Shown: in pieces, positions 1 to 5,389 of the stretch | Position numbering within the stretch: the stretch's first letter is position 1 | Layout of the letters: each line of letters starts with the position of its first letter | Assembly (NCBI GenBank): GCA_020631575.1 | Contig: JAHDGX010000036.1 | Coordinates: 4,335-10,281 of the forward strand | DNA from: Candidatus Altimarinota bacterium | Lineage (GTDB): Bacteria; Patescibacteriota; Gracilibacteria; BD1-5; UBA6164 | Direction of reading: 5' to 3' | DNA length: 5,947 nt | Translations under genes and position numbers: made by a program | The notes under the pieces: model-generated | Seen by the model: only the letters and a program-made list of their open reading frames with translations | Told to the model about the DNA's origin: nothing | The model's database searches: none

Positions 1-615
1 GTGTGATCTATACAGCTCTTTCATAAAAGTTCTAAAGAAAAAAGATATTACTATTACCCGAGCTTTTTTTGCGACATATACATAGATAAAAAATATATAT
101 CTACTTCTGAAAAACGTAAAAAAGTTATCTTTCTTCTCTCAAATGTTTTTGAATGTTTCGATGAGTTTGATGAAAAAAATCTTCTTATCGAATTTCACAG
201 AGATATTGAAGATGCGTATAACAACTCTAAGCAGTATGAGCTCAGATATGACTTTATTAATATCAATTCTCTCTCTGACATATACAGTAAAAAAGATATA
301 GCAAAAGAGATACGTAAGTTTATAGAAGAAAATAGGAAAATTAGTACTATGAGTGGAATAAAAAGACAATTTCCTGAGTTATACCGAACCCTCTTATTTT
401 TTGTATACAATATATTTGCGATGCAAAAGGCTATTATATCAAGTGAAAACGAACTTCAATGAATACAAGAGTATGAGTCTAAAAATGGAGATAATAAGCA
501 TATAAGTATATCTGAGGAAAGATTGAAGCTGAATCAAGCATCGCTACAAAAGACTCTCACACTCTATAAAAAGAATTTTGAGAACTTTTTAAATGTTATG
601 ATGTATAAGGATTAG
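1..615 (+). CDS. Unrecognised soluble protein, 3' part (5' end outside window)
   Basis: Frame 1 is open from the first base to TAG at 613-615, giving 204 residues if the two in-frame TGA codons (4-6, 460-462) are read as Gly. No start can be chosen, because the frame is still open at the window edge and the first in-frame ATG (349) would remove more than half of the visible protein. I do not recognise the family. The sequence is rich in Lys, Glu, Ile, Phe and Tyr, has a Tyr run near residues 16-19, no membrane segment or signal peptide, and looks mainly helical, with a charged C-terminal third (from about residue 150). The stop lies one base before the next ATG, so this gene is probably co-transcribed and perhaps translationally coupled with the membrane protein downstream. 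I am confident that it is coding and have no functional call. Confidence 0.72.
607..611 (+). promoter_or_regulatory. Shine-Dalgarno site for the first membrane protein
   Basis: AAGGA lies 5 nt before the ATG at 617, inside the last codons of the preceding gene. It is the only well-placed Shine-Dalgarno match in the window. The other starts follow A-rich or pyrimidine-rich sequence without a clear site. Together with the 1-nt gap it supports coupling of the two genes and fixes the start at 617. Confidence 0.5.
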
Positions 616-641
616 TATGAAAACAAGAATCAGGCATACTC
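616..641 (+). repeat. Direct repeat copy 1, over start codon of paralogue A
   Basis: This 26-bp stretch matches 1401-1426 at 25 of 26 bases; the one difference is a silent AGG/AGA arginine change. It covers the ATG and the codons for MKTRIRHT. The proteins diverge sharply right after it. Confidence 0.8.
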
Positions 642-1399
642 AGAGCTCCAAGAGAACTATCAAAGGACCATCTCCTATGCTGAAATGGGCTATAGCTGTA
701 GCTTTTTTGTATTCTATACTATGATGAATATTTGCGAATGATTACCCTGGAATATTTTTAGCTGGACTATTATACATCCTTCCAGCTTTCGCATTCACCT
801 GGCTAATAGCTGAGGGTATTATAGTACATAAAATCTTTGAGAAATATTTCGTTGAAATGGTACTTTTTCTTTGAATGCTGCTTTCAGGATACATATACAC
901 CATTGTTTACACTCCCTCTTTTTTCCTCTTAACACTCTCTCTATTTGCTGCATTTACCATGAATCTTTACTTCAAGTATATACGAGAAGATAAAGCTATA
1001 AAGATGAAAAAAGCTATTCTCAAGACAAAAGCAAGAGATTGATTTAATGTGCTCCTAAAAAATAAAAATTTTCTAAATCATCATAATTATTATCATAGTC
1101 AGAAAAAAGAACAAGAATATAAAAGTCTCCTCCTCAAATGGTCAATTACATCATCTATAACTACGATGGCATGAATAAGTTTTGTATTCTTTTTAATAGC
1201 AATAGGTGATGCAAATGCGAGTATTTCTGCTGGATTTAAGGTAAGCTCTGTGCTATTTATCGGATGAAGTATGCTACTTGTGTTTAGATCTCTCTTTATA
1301 CACTATACAAAGACTATTTGGAAACCTATCAAGATATATCAAAAATACGTGTCAACGGATTATTTTGTGAAAGTAAAAAATAAGATATTCACATACTAA
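617..1399 (+). CDS. Six-helix membrane protein, tandem paralogue A
   Basis: 260 residues with TGA read as Gly (six TGA codons: 722, 725, 872, 1040, 1172, 1265); TAA stop. Hydrophobic stretches near residues 23-40, 45-66, 78-96, 101-117, 175-197 and 206-227 suggest four helices, a basic loop of about 55 residues, and two more helices with a basic tail, so an inner-membrane protein. The loop carries NHHNYYH (154-160). The N-terminus MKTRIRHT and an HNYY loop recur in the next gene at similar positions, and the helix layout matches, so the two look like old tandem duplicates. I do not recognise a family. The start is supported by AAGGA 5 nt upstream and by the shared N-terminus. It begins 1 nt after the previous stop and ends 2 nt before the next gene, a tight operon. 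Read in the standard code the gene would be seven fragments. Confidence 0.85.
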
Positions 1400-1400
1400 A

Positions 1401-1426
1401 TATGAAAACAAGAATCAGACATACTC
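1401..1426 (+). repeat. Direct repeat copy 2, over start codon of paralogue B
   Basis: Partner of 616-641 (25/26 identical), placed at the same point relative to the ATG of the second membrane protein. Nothing upstream of the ATG is similar apart from one base, so the repeat is tied to the start of the coding region. Confidence 0.8.
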
Positions 1427-2208
1427 GCAATCAAGATACAAAATATAATAGCAGTAATGCTACGATTGTTGACTTCTTTGTGATAAGCTTCATATTCATA
1501 TTTATGATTTTTGTTATGGTAAAGCTAGATTGAGGGAGCAAAAGCAATCAGGAGATTACAAAAGCTCTATTTTTTATACTATTTATGGGGTATTTTATTC
1601 TTCGTAAAAAGATCACTCAATCAGTACACTCGTTTACGAATCTAGAAAATCCATATTTTTTAACGCTTCTTGCAACCCCTTTTATTTATTTCTTAGCAAA
1701 ATGAAACTGGTGAATTTTTTTAATATATGTACTTACTGTTATCTTTTGTATTCAATATTTTAAGAGAATCTTACCCTACCGGTTTAAAGAATCTAAAGCT
1801 CTTACCAAAATAGATGCCAATCAATTACATAACAATCACAACTATTATAAAATCAACAAGAGGCTTATTACAGCTGCTGAAAGAGAAATACGGAAAGAAG
1901 AACATAAAATGGACTATCTCCTCACAGCAGGATGACTGAGTTTCACTCTGTTTATATGGATTATGGTACTAGTAGTTATGATGCCAAGTATGCCAGATAT
2001 AATAATGAATACGATGGGACTAATGACACTTCTAGCAATACTTGGATATTTTATTGCGCTTATACGTCTCAGGGTGAAGTACGCAAAGATTCTTCACAAT
2101 CCTCTCAATACGCTTCTCTTCTATGATTTTCGTGGTAACGATTTTGTATACTCAAAATCTGCAAATGCAAGATGGTGACATGATTATGTTTTTTACAAGA
2201 AAAAGTAA
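1402..2208 (+). CDS. Six-helix membrane protein, tandem paralogue B
   Basis: 268 residues with TGA as Gly (five TGA codons: 1531, 1702, 1711, 1933, 2176); TAA stop. Likely membrane helices lie near residues 22-41, 53-68, 84-99, 103-119, 173-194 and 204-222, the same four-loop-two layout as paralogue A. The charged loop (about 120-172) contains NNHNYYK (144-150), matching NHHNYYH in paralogue A. The last 45 residues are polar and end in KKK. The start is fixed by the shared MKTRIRHT and by the 2-nt gap after the previous stop; there is no clear Shine-Dalgarno site. Family and function are not recognised. The gene ends 11 nt before the structured leader of ridA, so read-through from this operon could feed that leader, or a promoter may lie inside the 3' end of this gene. 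Confidence 0.85.
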
Positions 2209-2357
2209 ATTTCACTTGCTCTAGGTCCAAAATCATTATACTCTTTATAGAGCACTTGAGCAGCTATCAACTGCAAGCTCGGAGAAAGAACAGGACTAAC
2301 TCCCTACTAGACTCTCCCGAAGACATCACTTCGTAAAAAAAATAAAATTAAGTATCA

Positions 2358-2401
2358 GCTTTGGGTGGTAACTTCTAGTGCACTTCTGCTAGACCAAAAG
2401 C
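2358..2401 (+). promoter_or_regulatory. Antiterminator-like hairpin with T-box bulge
   Basis: Lower helix GCUUU (2358-2362) pairs with AAAGC (2397-2401) and continues into a G-G/C-C pair. Upper helix UCUAG (2374-2378) pairs with CUAGA (2389-2393). Between them, on the 5' side only, lies UGGUAAC (2366-2372), which fits the T-box bulge consensus UGGNACC at six of seven bases and is preceded by GGG as in the consensus. The variable base is U2369, which would pair with a tRNA whose discriminator base is A. Confidence 0.5.
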
Positions 2402-2459
2402 ATATATGTTTCCAGATTTAGATTATAAATCTTGAGGCATGTGTGCTTTTTTATTTTTT
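2396..2459 (+). terminator. Intrinsic terminator with long hairpin and U-tract
   Basis: AAAAGCATATATG (2396-2408) pairs with CATGTGTGCTTTT (2438-2450) over 13 bp with two G-U pairs. CC (2412-2413) can pair with GG (2436-2437), and AGATTTA (2414-2420) pairs with TAAATCT (2426-2432) around a 5-nt loop. The tract TTATTTTTT (2451-2459) follows. The outer strand 2396-2401 is also the 3' strand of the antiterminator hairpin, so the two cannot form together. The ridA start is only 12 nt beyond the tract. Confidence 0.75.
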
Positions 2460-2471
2460 AGCTCATCTCAT

Positions 2472-2846
2472 ATGAAAGCTATATATACAGAATCTGCTCC
2501 TGAACCAGTATGACCATACTCTCAGGGTATAATTTCTGGAAACATGTTCTACTCCAGTGGGCAAATAGGAGTAAACCCCGAAACTCTTCTCCTCAAAGAG
2601 TGATGAATCCTTGGGCAAACAACTCAAGTGTGTGAAAACCTCAGAGCAATACTTGAAGCCGCTAATCTCTCTTTCAAAGACGTGGTAAAAGTTAACATCT
2701 ATATCGCAGATATCAGAGACTATGATGCAGTGAACCATGTATACAAAGACTACTTCTCTCATAAACCAGCTAGAAGCTGCGTGGCTGTAGCTGCGCTTCC
2801 GGCAAATGCTCTCGTAGAAATAGAAGTAATTGCTGAGATAAACTAA
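2472..2846 (+). CDS. ridA: RidA family enamine/imine deaminase
   Basis: 124 residues, the usual length of the family (YjgF/YER057c/UK114). RidA hydrolyses reactive enamine/imine intermediates such as 2-aminoacrylate, made by PLP enzymes from serine or threonine, to keto acids and ammonia, in the cytosol as a trimer. Visible signatures are GPYSQ (14-18), SSGQIGVNP (28-36), the ENL-AILEAA segment (55-64), PARSCV (99-104) with the substrate-binding Arg at 101, and VEIEVIA at the C-terminus with the Glu that positions water in characterised members. Three TGA codons (2511, 2601, 2604) encode Gly; the one at 2511 is the invariant Gly of GPYSQ, strong evidence for the code. The ATG at 2472 gives the canonical N-terminus although no Shine-Dalgarno site precedes it. 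The gene follows the T-box-like leader and precedes tRNA-Ser by 35 nt. Confidence 0.95.
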
Positions 2847-2881
2847 ACTCTCGTCCGAGATGACGGTATAAACTATAAGCA

Positions 2882-2972
2882 GGAAGGGTGGCTGAGTGGT
2901 TGAAAGCGCACGCTTGGAAAGCGTGTGATCGGTTCGCCCGATCCGCGAGTTCGAATCTCGTCCCTTCCTCCA
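2882..2972 (+). tRNA. tRNA-Ser, anticodon GGA
   Basis: A complete 91-nt class II tRNA. The acceptor stem GGAAGGG (2882-2888) pairs perfectly with CCCTTCC (2962-2968). The anticodon stem CACGC/GCGTG encloses TTGGAAA with anticodon GGA at 2916-2918, reading UCC and UCU. The long variable arm has a 6-bp stem (2927-2932 with 2938-2943), typical of serine tRNA. The T arm has the TTCGAAT loop. CCA is encoded at 2970-2972. The discriminator base (2969) is T, where bacterial serine tRNAs normally have G. A2881 could pair with it in the precursor. No promoter or terminator of its own is obvious, so it may be transcribed with ridA. Confidence 0.95.
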
Positions 2973-3036
2973 TTAAGTTTCTCTTGCGATAAGCGATAGC
3001 GAATCCCAAGGAAAGTTACATCGAGCATAAGCGAAG

Positions 3037-3639
3037 ATGCTTACAACTAATTTTATGAACCACACAATAAACATCTGCCTGATACCGGCCCCAGAGTTTT
3101 ACAATACATGTGTAAGGCTCAACAGTTTAGATAGTGGGAAGTATAACAACAATTCTAGAGCTTACATCCCACACGTAACGCTTGGGATGAAGACTCTGAA
3201 TGATCAGCAAATACAAAAACTCAGTATAGATTTAAAATCTCTTAATTTTCAAAAACAAAGAACAAATACTTTAGGATATTACGCGAGAGAAGTAGCTCCA
3301 TGAGATATCTGGACATGAATCTGAATAGAAAAAACTGATAGTTTGCAAGAATCACAAAAATCAGTACTAGAGCAAAGCGAAAAATACGAAACACAAAAAC
3401 GAACTCCAGATACCTACGCAATAGATGAGTTCTACGAAGAAGAAGAAATTAGTTTCTTTCCAGAATCAGAATACCTCGCAAGAGAGAGTCTCCACATAAC
3501 ACTCGGAAAACTAGATATACAAAACGAATATAACACATTAGAAATACCAGCAAAAGTTACATTTGATACACTCGTAATCGGGAAGATTTGAAACTATGGA
3601 TCAGTGAGAGAAATATTATTTGAAATAAATTTAACCTAA
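3037..3639 (+). CDS. 2H phosphoesterase superfamily protein (2'-5' RNA ligase/cyclic phosphodiesterase-like)
   Basis: 200 residues with TGA as Gly at 3301, 3316, 3322 and 3589; in the standard code it would be several fragments. The two hallmark H-x-T-x motifs of the 2H fold are present: HVTL at 46-49 within YIPHVTLG, and HITL at 153-156 within SLHITLG. In this superfamily (LigT/ThpR, CPDase, AKAP7-like) the two His-Thr pairs form one active site that opens 2',3'-cyclic phosphates or handles 2'-5' linkages in RNA. The substrate cannot be told from sequence. The halves are joined by a longer, acidic linker (about 98-147, with EEEE at 134-137). No signal peptide; cytosolic. The start is either 3037 (TAA at 3028 blocks extension) or Met7 at 3055, which gives a more typical MNHTINICLIP opening. 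It lies downstream of tRNA-Ser and 7 nt before the next gene. Confidence 0.85.
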
Positions 3640-3646
3640 AAACACT

Positions 3647-4189
3647 ATGAAAAAGAAAAATATTACATCTATCGTTATTATTCTCGCTGTCATACTTATT
3701 GCTGGAGCTGCTTTATTTAAAAGTGCGAGTGCTCCTACAAAAGAAACAGAAAAATGAGATATGAGTGATGCTACAATATCAAATTCATATATCTGATTAA
3801 CAGTTGATGCAGCATTAGAACGAGCAGAGCAAAATGGAGATATATTCAGAGTCATAAGTGTAAATTGAGAAGCTCGACCTGCAACTATGGATTACAGACC
3901 ATGAAGAATCAATGCAAGTACAGTGCGAGGAGTAGTAACAGAATACTATATAGAATGAGAGTCAGAGTGAGTAGAAGCTCCAAAACAAAGTGCAGAAGAA
4001 CTATATATTGGTCTCACACTTGAACAGGCTCAAATGCTTGCAGTAAAAAATGGTACTACTCTCAGAGCAGTTTCTATAAATTGAGAACCACAAGCAACAA
4101 CGAGAGATTACAGACCAGGGAGAATCAACGCTATTATAGTGGAAGGACTTGTGAGTGATTTCACGGTTGAGGGAGAAGATAAAAATTAA
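3647..4189 (+). CDS. Exported or membrane-anchored protein with two I78/potato-inhibitor-I-like repeats
   Basis: 180 residues with seven TGA-Gly codons (3755, 3794, 3866, 3902, 3956, 3968, 4082). Residues 1-29 are KKK plus a hydrophobic helix and SASA, either a signal peptide or an N-terminal anchor; there is no lipobox Cys. Two 58-residue repeats (48-105, 120-177) align without gaps at 30 identities. Each has YIGLT, a short helix, INGE or VNGE, and T-x-DYRPGRIN, matching the binding loop and supporting arginines of peptidase inhibitor families I78 and I13 (CI-2 has T-M-E-Y-R). By that comparison P1-P1' is Met81-Asp82 in repeat 1 and Arg153-Asp154 in repeat 2, suggesting a two-headed serine-protease inhibitor acting outside the membrane. 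Inhibition is inferred from the fold signature, not shown. It sits between the 2H gene (7 nt) and the DUF3592-like gene (10 nt). Confidence 0.8.
3788..3961 (+). repeat. Inhibitor-like repeat 1 (P1 Met)
   Basis: Codes for residues 48-105. Gly codons at repeat positions 3, 39 and 57 are TGA here but GGT, GGG and GGA in repeat 2, while position 27 is TGA in both. Confidence 0.85.
4004..4177 (+). repeat. Inhibitor-like repeat 2 (P1 Arg)
   Basis: Codes for residues 120-177, the same length as repeat 1 and ungapped against it. The loop reads T-T-R-D-Y, placing Arg where repeat 1 has Met. Confidence 0.85.
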
Positions 4190-4199
4190 TAAAAAAAAT

Positions 4200-4562
4200 A
4201 TGAAACTTATAGATAAACTCACTCAATTAGGTATCTGGGTAATCATAATGTTTATATGAATTTGATGAATTACAAGCTTCTACCTAAATATATCTGGTAA
4301 AACAACTACTACCCAAGCTGTTGTAACAGATATAACTTCTAGAAATATATCTATCTTGGTTCAAAGAATTCCAACTACTCGTTTTAAAATTGAAACTGAA
4401 TATTTTGATAGAGACTGAATCAAATATAATTTCTCAATTCATACAGATACAAGATGATTTAATGCCCCTATTTCAAAGAATTGATATGAGATATGAGACA
4501 TAATTACCATCACCTATCAAAATGCTAATCCAGAGATTGCAAATCTTAAGATACTAGATTAA
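4200..4562 (+). CDS. Single-pass membrane protein, DUF3592-like
   Basis: 120 residues; seven of nine glycines are TGA (4257, 4263, 4266, 4416, 4455, 4482, 4494). A short N-terminus is followed by one hydrophobic helix (about 11-31, with a Gly-rich IGIGGI) and a domain that looks beta-rich. The end, GDIITITYQNANPEIANLKI (99-118), follows the DUF3592 pattern G-D-x-V-x-V-x-Y-x-P-x-N-P-x-x-A. The preceding YFDRDGIKYNFSIHT also fits the family's strand-turn-strand before it. DUF3592 proteins have no established activity, and the match is by pattern only, so it is tentative. The ATG at 4200 starts 10 nt after the previous stop, in an A-rich tract without a clear Shine-Dalgarno site. Co-transcription with the inhibitor-like protein and a shared site at the cell envelope are likely. 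Confidence 0.75.
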
Positions 4563-4628
4563 TACCCAAGACACTTAGCAGTTTAATAGACCAAAAGAGT
4601 TTTTTGAGAATAGAAATAAATAAAAATA

Positions 4629-5372
4629 ATGAATTGAAAGATATTTAATATGGTAACTTTACTAATACTAATCTGTATTGGGATTTTACTCGTATTTATT
4701 GCCTGAGTATATTCAACTCTAAATCCTGTAACTACGTTAGAAATATCTGCAAAGGATTGACTACAGTTATCTTTAGCTAGTTTATGACTACTATTAACTT
4801 CTTTATGATTTTTCTTCTGATACGCTAAATTTAATCAAGATAAAGAATTAGAAATAATTGAAAAATACACAAAAAAATATGATGAAATATGATCATATTT
4901 TTGATTTGACGAATCAGACGGAGAGTATACTGTGAGAGATAATAAAAACTACTATAAAAAAATATTGAGTATCTGGTATGAGGAATACTATTTAAATGAA
5001 AAGTGATATATTCCTAAATCTCTCTGGACTGATTGGTCTAGATGGATACGTGATGATATAGAAATATTTTTAAACGACGATTATTATATAGATCAATTAG
5101 ACGTAAATGAAGAATATTGATTCGCTAGAATATTAGTTGAGATTTACTTAGATAATAGTTTATGATTCTATGATTTTATATTCAAGATGATTGAAAGTTG
5201 TATTTCTAAATTAAATTCAAGAATAATAAATGATTATACTGATGAAAAGTGAACTGTTACAAGTGATTGAATCTGGCTAATTAAAAATATAGAAAATTAT
5301 GAAAAAGTACTGAAATATATTTCTTTTAAAAAGCTAGAACACGATAAATACTTAGATCCTAAAAAAATATAA
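4629..5372 (+). CDS. Two-helix membrane protein with soluble C-terminal domain, unknown function
   Basis: 247 residues with 13 TGA-Gly codons (first 4635, last 5268); only two glycines use GGN. Two hydrophobic helices (about 9-29 and 46-65) are joined by a short loop, so most of the protein (66-247) should lie on one side, probably in the cytosol. That part opens with a charged, coiled-coil-prone stretch (KELEIIEKYTKKYDEI, 72-87) and is rich in Tyr, Asp, Glu and Trp. I recognise no family or catalytic motif. The two-helix-then-helical layout recurs in many unrelated small membrane proteins, so it says little. Met8 (4650) is an alternative start. Its very high TGA share and AT-rich codons set it apart from ileS, which starts 17 nt downstream. 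The 66-nt gap before it holds only a weak A/T hairpin. Confidence 0.8.
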
Positions 5373-5389
5373 CTAACCCCAACCAACCT

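Larger units (their letters stand above)
2220..2459 (+). promoter_or_regulatory. T-box-like transcription-attenuation leader upstream of ridA
   Basis: The 263-nt gap 2209-2471 holds no gene but folds in an ordered way. A long arm pairs 2220-2224 with 2307-2311, 2225-2228 with 2293-2296, 2242-2246 with 2285-2289, and a top stem 2250-2263 with 2271-2280 that has CA and AG bulges. Next come a 5-bp hairpin (CGAAG 2318-2322 with CTTCG 2329-2333), an A-rich linker (2334-2350), an antiterminator-like hairpin carrying GGGTGGTAAC, and an intrinsic terminator that shares AAAAGC with the antiterminator. This order (stem I, stem III, linker, T-box bulge, terminator) is that of T-box riboswitches, in which uncharged tRNA favours the antiterminator. 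I could not find the usual AGUA or apical-loop signatures of stem I and cannot assign a specifier codon. It could instead be another attenuator or a small RNA gene. Confidence 0.5.

Noticed and set aside
2209..2471. Leader region as tmRNA, SRP RNA or RNase P RNA
   Set aside because: None of the expected conserved cores is present (tRNA-like ends with TTCGA loop, SRP GGAAG/AGCAG core, RNase P GAGGAAAGTCC), and the terminator/antiterminator overlap fits attenuation better.
2511..2513. TGA as Trp (code 4) or selenocysteine
   Set aside because: The site is the invariant Gly of RidA GPYSQ. The inhibitor repeats pair TGA with GGT, GGG and GGA. TGG is used for Trp throughout, and 47 TGA codons without recoding elements rule out Sec.
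2525..2530. TATAAT inside ridA as a promoter
   Set aside because: There is no -35 element at a suitable distance, and it lies within conserved RidA codons (Gly-Ile-Ile).
2986..3001. GCGATA direct repeat after tRNA-Ser as an attachment site or terminator
   Set aside because: There are only two and a half short units, with no T-run, no integrase gene nearby and no copy of the tRNA 3' end.
2463..3009. Minus-strand reading frames across ridA and tRNA-Ser
   Set aside because: They are antisense to a clear RidA protein and a complete tRNA. One contains the reverse of the tRNA itself.
4592..4606. CAAAA-gag-TTTTTTG as a terminator after the DUF3592-like gene
   Set aside because: The stem is only A-T pairs plus one G-C with a 3-nt loop, has no stable core, and the T-run is part of the stem. 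Too weak to call.
1..5372. Run of broken genes or pseudogenes caused by TGA stops
   Set aside because: Every frame closes cleanly at TAA or TAG when TGA is Gly, the TGA sites match conserved glycines, and neighbouring genes all behave the same way, so this is a genetic code effect and not decay.
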